Assembly: GCF_015832195.1 (NCBI RefSeq)
Contig: NC_052021.1
Coordinates: 26,642,286 to 26,706,285, forward strand
DNA length: 64,000 bases
Reading direction: 5' to 3'
From: Motacilla alba alba
Lineage: Eukaryota; Chordata; Aves; Passeriformes; Motacillidae
Below, piece after piece: positions 36,241-51,181 of this stretch. Under the pieces are notes generated by a model. It had not been told where the DNA came from, searched no databases, and saw only the letters and a list, made by a program, of their open reading frames with translations. Each line of letters opens with the position of its first letter. The first letter of the stretch is position 1. A program made the position numbers and the translations under genes.

Positions 36241-39200
36241 AAGTGAGAGACTCTCTGGGCTGTCTGACCTGTACTGAAAAATCAAGGTCAATGTATTTCT
36301 AGAGTTTTCTAGAATAAAAGCCTTGAGCCCAGCCTCACTCACTCTCAGGCAAAGCTCAATATGGCATCTGAGACTTGACAAAGTGTCTCAGCAAAGATGC
36401 ACAGATAATTTGTAGTAATTGCAGGTGGCTCATGCAGAGCCATGAGAAGAAGCCTCCCTTGAGTCAACTTACACTTAAGTTGGATTTCTTCCAAGAAGAT
36501 ATTTGACTTAATTTTTTTAATCAAAGCCGAAAAAGGAATTAAAAAAGCTTTTAATCACTGTAAGAATCCCATTTAATCAGACTACTGTCTGAGTTTGTTT
36601 CTTTAGCACTGATGAATTAACCTAATCACAGTGTGATTTAGCTAAGAGTTTTGATACTGTAATATTACAAGTTTTTCTGTTAGTTGCTTGCATTTGTGTC
36701 TGTTACAAACCTTGCTTACAGAAAAAGGTTGATAAGAGAGGTCTTAAAAGCAACCCCTGATCAAATTAATGAATATCCATGTTCAGACCCTGCTATTCTT
36801 ATTTTCCAAATGGGCATATTGAAGTAATTAAATATGAACTGGCCTATGATACAGGTGATTCTAATTATGCAAACTGGAACCAAGTAAACAGATCCAGTGG
36901 TTTCTAAGTGAACTAGATATTTAAAGGGGAAAGGAAGGTAAGAATCTGAAGTAGCTGGGGCCATAAGTTACATTACTTATGCTGCCATCATATTCTCCAC
37001 TTTTTCCCCCTTCCCTGGGGAATTCATTCAGACATTGCACTCACAGCTTTTTGTCAGGCTACTTTGAAATGCACAAGCTCATGAAAATCAGCCTGCTGCT
37101 GAATTCAGAAAGAAACCACAATCACAGTTAAGACAAACTGGTTAAGGCGAAGTCAGATGTGACAACAAGATTGGAACAAGTTTAAACTCACAGCCCAGTG
37201 GAGTCATGGCCAGAGAATTTTTCTGCAACCATATGGTATGTGCCATGAGAATGTCAAGAAATATTGTTCTTAGCCACATAGCTGTCTGAGGGCTGGCAGA
37301 TGGAGGAAACAGTACATGTGCCAGCATGTCTAATTAGCTTAGAGGCTTTTAATTCCTTTGTTGTTTTTTAAATGCCACTCTATCAATATCTGATCCAATG
37401 ACCATGGAAGTGGAGGGGAGTTTCTCCACTGACTCTGATAGGTGCTGGTCCCAAACCCACGCAGTTTATGTAAGAAAGTATTTGGCTGCTGGCTTGTTGC
37501 AGAATTGTTTGCAGGACATAGGGAAGAGAAATGAATGGATCAAAAGCAAGATGGAAATGAGGCTACTTCTGAGCACTAAATGCTCAGGGATTTACTGTGA
37601 GTCTATAGTAAAGTGGACATTTCACCCCAAATCCAGATTTGGAATGGTTTTGTTTGTGCTTATATCAATAGAAAAACACCCTGAAGGCTGTTTTCCTTTT
37701 CTTTTCTTTTCCTTTGTCTCAGAAAAGATTTTTTTTTCTCCCAGTTAAAGCTCTGCTGCTTTTTCTCTTCCCATGTTTTCTCATCTCCATCCCATGCTCT
37801 TGCACAATGACATGCTGCAAGGCATCAGTGCCAGGGATCCCACTTCCCAAGGGTAGATTGATGTCACATCAGCTGCCTGGCTGGGTCCAGTTGTTGTACT
37901 TCACCCCGTGCCAAATTTCCCTGTCATAGGAAAAACAAGGCATACAGCAGAGGGACAGTCACCCACCCACTGTGGGGGCTTCAGAAACTTAACAGCAGGG
38001 TTTCTCCTGCATAAGGGGATCTCTTGCCATGCTGAATCATGGCACAACAGAGGGAATCAGGCTGGCTGGGCAAAGAGAAAATTTTCCCTGGCTTTGGGAA
38101 GGAGCTGGCAGACTGTGCAGGAAACCTCTGCTCCAGAGCAGCACTGACCTTGTTAATGGTGCCTGCTCATGCTGGGCTGCAAGATCCTCTCATTTTATTT
38201 ATCTGCCAAGGGGAGCCAAGCTGATAGCTGCTGCCCGGACAGCCCTCGCACAACCCAGAGTGACCAGTCACATGTTCAGTCCCCTACTCAGGCCTGGCCT
38301 GAGCTAATCCATGGAGAGGGGTCAGTGACTGACCAGGGACCTGAGCTTGGATTGCACATTCCTCAAACAACCCTCACAGGGCTGGCTGAGGAGAGGAAGC
38401 TTTGCCATTTCTATCTCATACTCAGGAAGGTACAGGTACATGGGTGATGACAGCATTCAGATAAGGCAAAATAGAGTTCAGCACAAGATTAGTAATCCAG
38501 TCCTAAACATCATTGCTCTGCATCTTGGGGCATCTTGCTCAGCTTGGAGTGGCATTGAAAATAAAATCAGGTCCTGTGGCTGTGAGCCAGCCAGGTTTAG
38601 AGAGGCATAGTTTAAAAAGCTGCATTTTTTCACTGCTGTGTGCTTGGGCATACCTTGGTGTTAGACAAAGGAGAACATTTTCAGCAAAGCAGCTTGCTTT
38701 TATTCCATTTCCTCTCCGAGGTCTGAAGTCTTTTCAAAACTGTCCAGACCTGGATTTGCACTGCACAAGGCAAGACCAGAATGAATATGGTCTGAAGCTA
38801 TCACTCAGAAAGATGTCATTCAGACTCTAAAAATACAGTTTTTATGGAGACAGAAAAAAACTCACCTATAGAGCAGAAAGTTTGCTCACAAATGTACATT
38901 GCTGCTCCTTCTTATGACAGGCACAAAACTTAGTTTGGAAATGTTTAGTCAGAATCACAAGAATATGGTCAGGATATCTGTCCAGGCAGACACATAGTTT
39001 TTGGTGGCTGTTTTTGGATGGCTTTTTGATTTTTTTTTTCCTATAGGGGAAAAAAAATTGCTTCAGTGGACATTATTTCTGTAACACACAGGTGCCTTCA
39101 CATATATCTGGACTGGCAACTGTGCTGGGCGTTATATAGCTCTTCCTCTAACCCTCTTGCTCCAGTGAATTTCTTTCAGTTTTAGAATTACTGCCTAATG

Positions 39201-39341
39201 GGAAGTTAGATCTTTAAACATTGAGTTTTGAATTGAAATCTTACTGAATGCTGGTTTTGGCCTGAGTTTGTTTCACTTGAGGACTCTGCCTTGAAAAAAC
39301 TGGATAGGAGGCTTCATACTCTAGAAAGAGCTCGCCTCTGG
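36241..39341. other. Non-coding sequence, nothing recognised
   Basis: Includes a somewhat GC-richer part at 37800-38800 with several overlapping frames of 60-105 codons on the plus strand. None has a recognisable domain or a good splice-site pair. Confidence 0.45.
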
Positions 39342-39381
39342 TTTTTTTTTTTTTTCTTCTTTTTTCTTTTTTTTTTTTTTT
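39342..39381. repeat. Poly(T) tract with C interruptions
   Basis: Forty bases of T with a few C. It is either a simple repeat or the complement of an old poly(A) tail on the minus strand. Confidence 0.95.
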
Positions 39382-42129
39382 AGTCTTTACAGCAACTCTT
39401 TCAGGAAAAAAAAAATTCCATCCTAATCTTGCATGGACTGATTGATACAGGACAATTTTGTCTTTTGATATGGTTCATGAGGAACTGTAGTCAAAACTAA
39501 AGATATTTTCCTTCCTGCCTCATATAAATAATCAAAGCAAACTAAACACATTCCCCATTGTAACCAATCTCTAAACTCTGAGATGGAATTTTTCATTTTT
39601 TCTGACTTTATATTCAAAATTGTGTAGTGTAAATTTTTAAAAATATTTTATATGAAAAACATACATAATTTCCCAATGATGATTTAAGTTTTCTTTAAAT
39701 TGACTTGCTGGTCTTGTTCAAGATTTTCTACTCCACAGTTTTAACCACATTCATACTCCACTCAACACATGGCAAAATCTAAGAAAATTCAGTCAGAGAA
39801 CCATTAGAGTAAGTGGAATGAGACACATTGCCTATTTAGCCTTATATATTGCTTGCAGGAATTGCTTTTGCTTCCAGGGAAAGAAGTTTTACTTAGCATG
39901 TAGATCTTCAATTATTAAGTGTAATGACTCAGAAGAAAATGTTATTTTCTGTCCCCTGGAGATAAGTAGCTTATGACTTCAAGCACAATGGTAAATATCC
40001 CAAAGCTTGAATTCTGGATAGCAGTATTATTTCTACAACTTTGCAAGTTAATACAGAATTCCTACTTGTTTAGCAAACCCCAGTACTGCGTGCATTGAGA
40101 TGTGAAGCGATTGGCAAACAAAGCCAAAGAAAAAGGACAAAAAATATATATCAAATTATGGAAGCACCTCACTACAGGACTGAGAAGAAACACTTATTTT
40201 CCTTTAGTTACTAGTTGGAAGACAGGTCAGTCTTCACCAACAGATATAAAGGTTGGTATTGAAGCATTTGGCTCAGATAGGATGTAGTATCCCAAGGGAT
40301 TTTGTCAGTTATAGGGTTGAGCCCCTGCATTTGTTGCAGCTGTGTATGAGATAAGACCCTGCAGGTCCACAGAAAGCCCCCAGTCTACGAAGCACTCCAC
40401 ACTACCAACAACCAAGCCCCCTAAGAACCCTTCTGAAAAATTGAAACATGATTGAACTGTGGAGCAGATGGGAAAGATCAGTTTCCCACTTGAAATGAGA
40501 AGTACCTGTACTCTTGAGGTTGAATTCATCAGCATTTGTATTAAATTTTATGTTTCATTTTCCTCTAAGTAAGTAGATGAAAAACTTTCTGAAAAAAGCC
40601 TGCCACCTATAATAGAAGCTGCCCTGCCCATAAAAAAAATTACTATGAAAAACAAAACTTGAAAAATTTTATCATTGTATTCTTGACTTCACACTGCATT
40701 AACAAAAATTGATCTGTGCATATCAAGAGCTTCCTTTAGCTAATTTGCTTTATCTTGACCTTTGAAAGTATTTATTATACAGGGAATACTCTTGCATTTC
40801 AGATAATTCACTACAAGCTCTCTGATAACATAATGCAGCTGATAACACAAACTGCTAAGAAATCTGTTAAATACTAAAAAGAACACAATATTTTAATATT
40901 AGAAAGTTCTGTGAGAACCAACAAAGAAAATAAGTTATCTGCTGGATAGGAAGACTTCAGATCTTAAAAATATTAAACATCAGCTCCAGATACATCACTC
41001 AGTTCCTTTGGCAGCAAAGTAGGGACCTCTCATCCATAAAAGCAAATGAATTGTGGAAGTGATCAATGCAATGCAGTCCTGATGTGGCAGGTGTCCAGAT
41101 CCAGCTCTGTGTACAAAGATTCATGAAGTTACCAATGCTCAACAGTGGGCCATGGGGAAAATTTTCAATAATTTCACTCAGAAAGCACACTGGTAATAAA
41201 CTTACTGCATATCAGGAATGTTATATATCTTTCATGCTACTTTAAAATACTGTTTTGTTATGAAATTTGTGTTTACTATTCAACAAACAAACAGCATCTG
41301 ACTACATCAGAACCAAGAGCAATGAGCAATAAATCACAGCAGCAGTCAGGATAACAGAACTGCAGAAGAAAGATGGCATCTGTGCTGCCAAGGGACATAT
41401 TGCCAGATGCAATCTCCTCAGGAGATGTTCTGGAACAGCATGAAGTGAATGGTGAAAGGCATCAATACTTATCAACTTGGGTTGATCATGGACAGAACAA
41501 GTATTTCAGAAAGGGCTGTAAGGTTTGGAGAAGAGGTTGTGGAAATGGTGCCATACTCTGAGGTTTCCTAGAAGCCAAAGCACAGGGAACATGGTTGCCA
41601 AAGCAATGCCCTGAGCCTCACCACAGGTTCTGCACATCCTGGACCACAATCCAAAACTCCTTCAATGTGTTGATTCCGAGCTACAACAACACTTAAAGCC
41701 AGAGACTTCAGTGATTCTAACCCAAGAGCACCACTACAGAAACACAGATAGAGGTATCTAAACATATGAAAACACATCAACATCTGCCATAAAAATATAC
41801 TGGAAGCATCCCACTGCTGGCTTAAACACTGGGGCCAGGCACAGGCTGGAAGATCTGCACAGACATAGCAATTACAGGTCTCCAACACAGAGGATATGTT
41901 GTTTCACCCTAAGCATAAAAGGCTGAGAGGCAGGTTAATGTCTTTTGGGACATAGAGACAGGTGGGCATGTTGACCACATGGTGTTGCTAGTGGAGAAGT
42001 GTATTTTGTGACCTTGGCTTGAAGAAAAATTGCAAAATGAACAGTTACTTCTGATGTGATTAGAACAAAAATTACTATGCAGGACTATCGAGTCTGAATC
42101 TGATCCAGCTGGGGAAAGCCTAAAAGATT
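39382..42129. other. Non-coding sequence, nothing recognised
   Basis: AT-rich sequence. Short frames at 41373-41561 (plus) and 41568-41888 (minus, 106 codons) have no recognisable domain. Confidence 0.45.
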
Positions 42130-42594
42130 CTTAAAATCAGAGAATATCCTGAGTTGGAAGGGACCCACAATGGTCACAGACCTCAACTGCCAGCCCTGCA
42201 CAGGATCATCCCCCAGAGTCACGCTGAGTGCCTGAGATCATTGTCCAAACACTTGAGCTATGTGAGGCTGGTGCTGTGATCACTGTCCTGGGGAGCTGTT
42301 ACAGTGCCCAACCACCTCTGGGGGAAAGACCTTTCCCTGTTATCCAACCTAAACTTCCTCTGACGCAGCTTCATGTCCTGTCACCAGATACCGGAGCAAT
42401 CAGTATCTGACACTCCCCATTGTGAAGAAGCTGTCGGGTGCTATGAGGTGCTATGACCCCAGTCTCAAGTTCAGGCTGAACAAACCAAGCAGCCTCAGCT
42501 GTTTCTTCTCTAGACCCTTCATCACCTTCATAACCTTTGGATGCCTTCTAATAGCTTCATATCTTTCATATATTATGTTGCCCAAAATTTACCA
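42130..42594 (-). mobile_element. CR1 LINE fragment, longest in the window
   Basis: Plus-strand landmarks in order are GAGAATATCCTGAGTTGGAA, CCAAACACTTGAGCTATGTG, GGGGAGCTGTTACAGTGCCC, TATCCAACCTAAACTTCC, TCAGGCTGAACAAACCAAGC and CTCTAGACCCTTCATCACCT. They match antisense CR1 from its 3' end into the end of the reverse-transcriptase frame. Several frameshifts and small deletions make it a dead copy of about 465 bp. Confidence 0.93.
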
Positions 42595-45500
42595 TAGCCC
42601 AACACTTAATCATACTCTAAAGAAACACTATTATCTATCTTTTGTCCTAGAAATAAAACCCAAGTCCAAACCAACAAAATATTAAAAGCCTGTATACCAT
42701 CATGGAGATCTGAACAACGGAAAACAATCTCTGCTTAGGATGCAAATGAAGTATTGGATAATAGTAGGAGGGAAAACAGTAGGGGTATTGCATAGCTTGG
42801 AAATAAAAACACATCAAAAAGAATATTTCTAGTTAGTCCCATTTTGGAGGGAAATAAATGTTTTCTTAATCATGTGCATTGTGGTGGAGCAGAAGTTGCC
42901 TTACAGTGCAGGAAACATTCCTCAAGGAAAAAATAGATTCAAAAAACCAAGGAACGAAGAAGAAAAGCTAACAACAAAAACCAAAGCAAACCCTGAATAG
43001 AGCCTTAATTATACACGTCGAATAAGATGCTCACTGGCTGCTTTTGTTTAACATAATTTTAAGGCAAAGTCCTTTAAGCACTGTGGAGAGAATGTTGATG
43101 ATAAATCAGGCTGCTCATTAACTGCTGTAATTCTGAAATATTTTGCATTTCCTATTCAGGTCCCGGTTTAGGCCTTTTTTGTGTGTGTGTGTTAGTGATT
43201 AACCTCTGCAGTGAAAATGGAGGGGGCTATATAGATAATCCCAATTAAATATAACAAAAACATTTGTCAGCCTAACAGTACATCTTTTCTCTCCCTTTCC
43301 TTGGGCAGTACATAGTTGATCTTTGCAGGAGGGAATCCTCCAGAATATCACCCGGGCATCAGCAGTTTTGATTGTGAGAAAGATGAGTGCAGCTGTACAA
43401 AGGGCTTGCCTGCTCTCTTTGCAGACAGCCTGCAAGGAGTTTGACAGTGTTCTGAAGGTGGTATCAAAGGCACCACGATGGCCACATCCCTGTGAAACAT
43501 CCCATTACTTGGGACAAAGTACATGATATTTTTAGGGAAAACGTTCTTTGACACTGTACATGAACACAGCTTCTGGCCATGGAAATATGGCATTCCTTTC
43601 CTCTCAAAAACCCCACTCCCTCAAGCCCAGCACTATTTCCTGCACAGACACATCTAATCCTGTTCGATGGCAAGGTGACTTGCAATAGTTGAGCTTTTGA
43701 GATCTATTCTAGTTCTACTTTTCCAGTTTTTGTCTGTTAAAGAAGATCAGGATGTAAGTTAGCTCATCAGTAGGAAATTCAAATAATTCTCTGGTGTTCA
43801 TCACAAACCCCTTGGAAATGAAAAGCCAAACAGACTCTTGACATTTATGTAGGTCTCTCCCTGCCTAATTGTAATGAAAAGATATTTGTATAAATTTAAT
43901 TTCTTTCTGGTTTAAATCTCTCTTGGATTCATATTCAGGGGATTTTGTGTTAGATCTTATTATCTAAAAAAAAAAAAAACCAAAAAAACTTGTGATGGTG
44001 TTTGATTTTTATCGTCTGTTCTTATGATATGGTTGCCATGTTCCTCTGATATTCTTCACCACTATGAGCTCATTCAAGGGCACTGGGGCAGACACCAATC
44101 TAAGCATAGAAGCAATGTTTATGGCTACACAAAGATTAAAGCTAAATGTCAAAGTACAGAAGGAGGCATTGTAAAGGGTAAGTATTAAAAACTAATAACC
44201 TAGCAAAAAAGTGCTTGGAGCAGGTGAACAGTTTCACTGAAATTCCCTTTGTATCAAATTGTAGCTTTTTGCCCTCTGGTCCGTGTGGGAGGGGGTGGGA
44301 AGAAATAAATCAGAAAGTACTTGAGAGAAAAAAAATGCAGAGATTCCTCCATTTTTATTGTAACCAATATATTCTCATATCTTAAATCTAGCTCACTGTT
44401 CTTTCCACTCAGTTACCAGTGAATACAGCAAGCAAGAAACTATTCCTATGTGCATCACAGAAAACATCAATAAGAAAATAGTTGTTTTTTTCCAGACAAC
44501 CACACTAAGTGATATTCTGTGGGACAGTCTGAAGCTGGGTACAAAAAGCCCCAGAAGACAGTATTCTAATGAGGATTCATTTACTTTGTGGTAACGAGAA
44601 GCAGAGAAAAACCAAGGACAATAAAACAATGGTAAAGGGCTCAAAAGAGAAATGGGCAGGAGGTAGAGCAAGAGAGGGATGCAGAAAAAGAGGAGAAGTC
44701 CTGCTCTACTAATCCAACCATAACCAGAAAATGAAACTTGTATCCAGTGAAACTAAAATTTTCAATTACTTCTTAGACTTATTGATTGAAGAATGCTTGG
44801 ACAGCCCATTATTCCTCAAACATCCCCAAACATCTCCCGTTATGATTCGCCTGTTGAAGAGACACTGTTCAGGAGTTAAGCCCTAGTCACATCTTCCCTC
44901 CAGCATGAGCCTTACAGCTCTCCACAGGAGCTAGAAAAGCCAGTAAAGAGTCTCCAGCCAGCACCTAAAGAGCCAAGGAAAGGGGCTGAGAGCCCCAACA
45001 TGACACTGCCCTCTGTCCCTGCTGAACACCTGCTCCCAGCGTGCCAGACAAGGGAACACTGCTGTCAAGAAACTTGCCTGGCTTCAGGGAAGGAGTCTAT
45101 TCACTGCACTGGCACAGGATTTCCTTGCTATTTCCAGCAACTAACTTAGTCTCCTTATCTTATTTTTCCTCATCTGGAAGAGTGGGTCAGTAATTTGAGT
45201 TTTATTTATTTTGCCTATTCTGATTAAAAGCCCAAGCCAAGCATTCTTCCCTTCGCTGCACTTAACTCAAACCATGTAAAATTCAAACATGTTTTTTCTG
45301 AACTTTGAGACGTCTTTCAGCTTTTCACTGCAGACATAAGGGCTGAGAGCTTGATGAGGTTTTTTTGTGAAAGACAGGTCATATAGGGCTTTTAGGGTCA
45401 CTTCTCTAAAGAGGAAGCCAGCATCACATTGTCAATAATAAACCCACAACAATTTTGCTGTGTTTATGAACATGTGAATTTTATCCCCTTTGAAGCTTGT

Positions 45501-46864
45501 AGATGCTATTTTAAAATTACTAGAAAACCCTAAACTTCAGATTTTCAAAAGATAGCTCCTGAACCTCTGCTTCTCCCTCTTCTCATCTCACCATCACTCT
45601 ACTACAAAAACAGCCTGCACACAGCTAAGCTTCAAGCACAAAAACAGTGCTTTGAAGCAAGAGATTTTGAAGTAGAAACAGTCTTGTTGTTTTATCTACA
45701 GACCTCTACCAAAGAAGAATGTTTTCCCTCTGCCTTCTGGTGTTCAATGGAAATCATCCAAATAGAATGAAGTCCCACGAGATCTTGAACACATGATAGG
45801 ATGGCGTTACTGTGACTGCTATGAAAAATACAAACAGTGGGATTATATTAATTTTCCCCAAGGCAGAGGAGAGGTCATTCCAAATGTACCAGGATGCAAG
45901 AACACAGATAAATAGGTTCTGTAAAAGTTACTGAAATGTTCTGAAAAGGATTTGTTAGCATCAAGAAAGCCCACCTACACTTACTAGAGGGTTTTATCAT
46001 ATCCTTAGATCTATTCTGTGCTACAAATCTTCCAGATGAGCTGGTCAGGATGAAAGTTAAGATGAAGATTGAGGGGTACAGGTATTCTGATTAGTTGTGT
46101 CCAACATTAACCTAACTGGATCCTTTAATTTTTCTTACCATAAATTCTAGTAGAGGCCACAGCTATTTCCAGGCAAACAGACTTTGTTTCAACCTGGTGT
46201 GCCTCTGAATTCTCAGAGCTGTAAAGCCACACTGTTAAACACCACAGCCAGATTTAATGGCAATAAAAAACACTTTGTGGAAAGCTCTGTGCCACTGTAG
46301 CCAGTGGAGAGAAATTGAGATTTCTACATAGCATTGCTTTTTATGTCAAGCTAGTAGAAATTTAAATGATCTTGTGGAGGTGCCTACCTAGTTCCATCTT
46401 CAGACAGAGGCAAGATCAACAGTTACAACCTGATTTCTAAGTGCAACATTTGAACTGAACTGGATCCTAAGTTTTGTACTCTCCCTGACTCATCTTACAG
46501 GTAATGTCTCCTCACTGAATTTTGCCACTGAGGTGCCTGGAACCATAATAATTTTTTCCTATAAGAAATGAAAAGTTATAAAGCAATATATCATCTGACT
46601 CCAGCAGCGTTTCCTTTCAGCACTTGATATATGTTTTTTTAACTTTTATGTAGTACCAGGGATTATGACACAGGAATCCTTCCAGGTAATAAATTGCAGA
46701 TGTTTATTTGCTATGCATGAATGTAGAGAACACAGCTTCGTATTCTTAGTTTGAACCATAGAGTTAGAATTCCTTTTCTTAAGCAAATACTATAATCCTG
46801 AAGTTTCTTGCTTTCTTAGTGAGTTGAGGATGTTCTGCCTGAAGAGACAGCTGAGGAGAAACTA
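42595..46864. other. Non-coding sequence, nothing recognised
   Basis: No gene seen. Contains a short (GT)n at about 43181-43190 and an A13 tract at about 43968-43980. Confidence 0.45.
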
Positions 46865-47203
46865 AAAGTCTTTCAGTACCTAAAGGGGCTGCGTGAAATG
46901 GAGAAGGGGTTTTTAAAAGGACATGAATTGATAGGAAAAGGGGCAATGTCTTTAACACTGAAAGAAGGTAGGTTTAGCTCAGATTTTAGGAAGAAATTCT
47001 TCACTATGATTGTGGTGAGGCCCTGGCACAGACTGCCCAGAGAAGCTGGGGGTGCCCCGTTCCTGTAAGTGTTCAAGGACAGGCTGGATGAGGTCTGAGC
47101 ATCCTGGTGGAGTGGGAAGTGTCCCTGCCCATGGCAGGGGAGTTGGAACAAGATGATCTTTAAGGTCCCTTCTAATCCAAACCATTCTATCATTCTATGA
47201 TGT
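46865..47203 (+). mobile_element. CR1 LINE fragment with intact 3' tail
   Basis: Sense-orientation CR1. It contains TTAGGAAGAAATTCTTCAC, GACTGCCCAGAGAAGCTGG, TTCAAGGACAGGCTGGATGA and CCCATGGCAGGGGAGTTGGA. It ends in AACCATTCTATCATTCTATGATG, the characteristic CR1 8-bp tail repeat. It is 5'-truncated and non-coding. This is the clearest single indicator of a sauropsid, most likely avian, origin. Confidence 0.95.
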
Positions 47204-49503
47204 CTTGTGTTTGAGTGAGAAACTCCATCCAAGGTCAAGTTGGGAAAAAACCCAAAACCAACACAAAACATTTTCTTACAAAACCCCCAGAACACTAAGG
47301 CATTCCTAACCAATTCCAGCTTTAATGGCATCTCTTGACCTTTTGTGTCAACTGACTGGCTCCATTGTGACTTTAGCTGTGTGAAAGGTCTTTAGGATGC
47401 AGATAGGTCAACCAGCTCAGAATGCCCCATGTAGAGAGGAAACTTAGAATAGCACAAAGGCATTCCTGCAAAATTAATCACTGATCCTTTTGCACATATT
47501 CCCCACCAAAACCACTAGTTTTAATAGTGACTTTTGGTGGGAAAGATGTTTGTCCTTTTATCTCCAGAGTTAACTCATTTCACAAATAGTAACAAATAAT
47601 TGCACTTGATGCTCAACTCAGCACTAGAACAAGGAACTTGCCCTTTTTATCCACAAAATAGACAGGAATTCATGGACAATGTTATAATTTTTCATATATT
47701 ACAAGGCATAGATTTATGAATGAAGACAGTTTGGATAAGCTGAATAATAACCTTTGCAGGATATAGCAGAATAAATTTACAACACAACTGCCACTTTTAC
47801 GGGTGAGCTGTCTCTTTTTATGATGGAGGATAGGATGCACTCAGAAAGAGTTCTGTAAATTCCCATGCTAATGTATCTTTTTTAATAGAGTCTCCTAATA
47901 ATTAAAAAAAGGTAAATCTGCCTGTGAAGTTGTAATTTGGAATACTATTACTTTGGAGGGTGCAGTGCAGGGGGAAGAAAGCCCTCCACTACAGAGCTGT
48001 TTCAAAACTTCTGTGAAAACAGTTATTTGGATTCTTTTTGTTTGTTATCAATCTTTCACTGTTGCTAACCCTTTCCCCCCCCCGCAACCTGTGCTGTTCA
48101 ACACTAAATATTTTCCCAAAGGAATCTGCAGAACCAAACTTGTTCTCTGCTGCTCTTATTTTGAGAAAAAAAAATTCTCACCCATCTCCAGTGCCCATAA
48201 TGCTTCATTACAGTCAGATGTATCTGCCAAAAGAACCTCTCAAACTACGTGCCTCTGAGTCTACAGGTGACTGCTAAAAAGGAATAAAGAGCCCAGTTTT
48301 ATTCTTTAATTTATCTTTTATAGAAAAATACATTTTAGCTCATACACTTACTGCTTTGACTTTTTTTCTGTGGAAGTATCACACATGGGTGAAAGGAAGG
48401 TAGGATTTTGGTCTCTATTTCAACTGAAGTTTCATTCCAAAGACTGGTGTCAGAAGCTCAGGTTGAAGTCCAGAACCACTGTCATTCCAAAGCTTACCCT
48501 TACTTCATAAATGGTTTGAAATAAAATTAAATGGTTTTATTCCTGTATTAATTTAAAGGTTGATGTATCAAAATATTTGCATTACTTTTTTATAGATATA
48601 GTAATAAAAACTGGTCTAAAAATAACAGGTCCTGTGACATTTTTGTACTAGGCCATTTTTGATCATTAGGATGTTCTACTTCTTGCATTGCTAAAATGAT
48701 ACAAAAATAATAATAAAATCCCCACAACAGTTTGCCAAGTTTTAATTACAAGATTATAGGGGTGGAATTCTTAATTTTATTTGCTGCTAGATTTAGCAAG
48801 TAAGTGGCTATCTAAGCTTCCTTTCCCAAGCTCTGTTCTGCTATGTAACATACTGTTCCATGATTTTTTCTTTTGACTTTATGCCAACAGTCAGGAATGT
48901 ATGAAAACCAAGAGCTATGGAAGGTTTTGTGCTGCCTTCAGAAAGAAAGCATGTAAATGGATAACTGGACATCAATCCCAAAATTAAAGAACAGCAAGAC
49001 TTCTAAATCTAGGGCTTATTTTTATGTATAAAATGCTGAAAGGAAGATTGTTTCCAAGACCCTGATTGAGTCTCTTGTTTGCACCAAGTAGGATTCACTA
49101 CTGCACAGCCTTTGGACACATAATTTTAACTTCAATCAACCAGCCACAAGCCAGCTTAAAACCAGCAGCACTCTGCCTGCAAAGAAGTACCCATAGGCTT
49201 CATTAGGTTGTAGATTGGTGTCATTGTCATGCAAAAGACACTGGATTAAACCTTTTCCTGAACATCCAGTAGACCACTAAAAGTCTTGAGAAAAAAAAAA
49301 AATTCCATTAAACAACTGATTTCATAGTGCATTATAGAACCTCTTCATAGCACTCACCTCTGCTTGCTGAACCAGAGATGATTGTTGCTCAGACTGTTCC
49401 ACCACAAGAAATAAATCCTCAAATATTTGCCCCTAATCACAGCACCTAAATAAAATGACTTACCCCACCAAAAAATTACAGCTATTACAAGACTTCTATA
49501 CTG
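47204..49503. other. Non-coding sequence, nothing recognised
   Basis: AT-rich sequence with a C10 tract near 48075 and short chance frames. No element or exon recognised. Confidence 0.45.
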
Positions 49504-49555
49504 GCTCAATTCTTTTCAACTGGTTGTAGGGAGCTCAATTCTTTTCAACTGGTTG
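49504..49555. repeat. 23-bp direct repeat, 29-bp period
   Basis: The sequence GCTCAATTCTTTTCAACTGG plus TTG occurs at 49504-49526 and again at 49533-49555 with no mismatch. It is a small recent tandem duplication. Confidence 0.95.
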
Positions 49556-51181
49556 ATTTGGGATTAAATTCACCAGAAGGATTGAAGATGAAATTCACCT
49601 GTAGCAGAAAACCATTCTTTATAAGATTTAACAATTCATAAGCAGTATTTTGAGTGGGTCACAATTTTTTTTTTGAATCAAAAGAAAGATAAAATTGAAA
49701 GAAGACAAATAGTTGATGCAGTCATGAGCAGTTTAAAATTGAAAAAAAAATGGTTAATACAATCTGCTCACCTAGATTGTATAGTGATAGGAAAAATCTG
49801 AAGGAGGAGATAGAGATCTTACAGTGAAACATTTGGGGCAAGCCTTTGTATTCATCTGCATAAAAGACATAGTATTCTGTAATGATAAAAATTTAGAACA
49901 GAACCTTGTCTTTCTCATTTAATCCCATATGGACTCAGATAACAAAAAAAGATCAAAGAGGTTCAGCAGAGTGTTCCCTCCAACCATCAAAAGAAAATGC
50001 TGGCTTGGCTTTATTTTCCAAGCAGCTTGGCAATATCTATTCATATTTCAAAACTGTTGGTGATCTCTGTTCTCGTAAGTCCAAGGTATCTGACCTGTCA
50101 CAGTAGTATGCATTTTCCTGGAAATCATAGGAGACCACCATCAGTTCAGGAATGTCCTGGGAAATCCACAAACATTCTGCAAACATTTAGTGGGTGACTG
50201 GCAATATTGAAAGAGGCTATACTTGGTTACCCAAACATTTTAACACCAAACAGATTCTCCAAACAGAAATAAAGGCTGTTGAACAAGAAAGGAGATTGCA
50301 AAAATTTGCCAGGCTGACCCCTTCACTGGACACCAGGTCAGTGCTCACAACTGCCTTTAAAGAGAAACTACATCATCACAAAGTAATACTGGTATCACGA
50401 CCTCAGATCATTCTCTTAAATAGATTTAGTCATTTTTGCTAAAGCCTTCATAAAACTTTAGTCACAAGTCGGGAGAAAAATCTGATACAGAAAGGGATAT
50501 GGGATATGTTGTTACATTCTGTTGGCTCTGAAGCTGTGGAAAGTTTAACAACTGTATCAAAAGTCTTTATCCATCCTTAGGTTAGCTTGAGTCAAATTTA
50601 TCTCCTTATTACTGAAATTCAAGAAGTTAAAGAAAATATTGAATAAGTAAGCAGATGTTTTCAGTTATCCTCCTTCCTGAAAAGGAAGTTGTTCAGACGA
50701 CCAAATGAGGTGAAATAAATAGAAAGTACATTTTGAACATACAGCTCTTCCTGTGACTCCTTTATGGGAAATGGATTTTTTTCCATACAGAAGTTGCTTA
50801 CAAAGTAAAGGTCTTGTTTATAGATTTTAAAATATTTATGCAAACATAATAACTTCAGTTACATTTTCAGACTTTTGATCCATTTACAACGTGGGAAAAA
50901 AGAGTGTGTGAAAGGTTTTGATTAGTCTTAGAAACCTCTTAATTCTTGGAGCACAGAAAAACATTAGCCCTGGGTTATTTTTTTTAATGTTTACTCTGCA
51001 TTAAATCCCAGGAGAAGCATATTTCTATGAGTTCTGCATAAGAAAAATGCCAATATTGATTTCTAATCACCATTCTATTATTACACATATATTACACATT
51101 AACACTTCCATGATTCTAATTCAATACTCTGCACCCTGTAAATGTCCTCTGAACCTGCAGAAATCCCACTGAAGGCAGTGC
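49556..51181. other. Non-coding sequence, nothing recognised
   Basis: Short chance frames only, the longest about 82 codons. No recognisable feature. Confidence 0.45.
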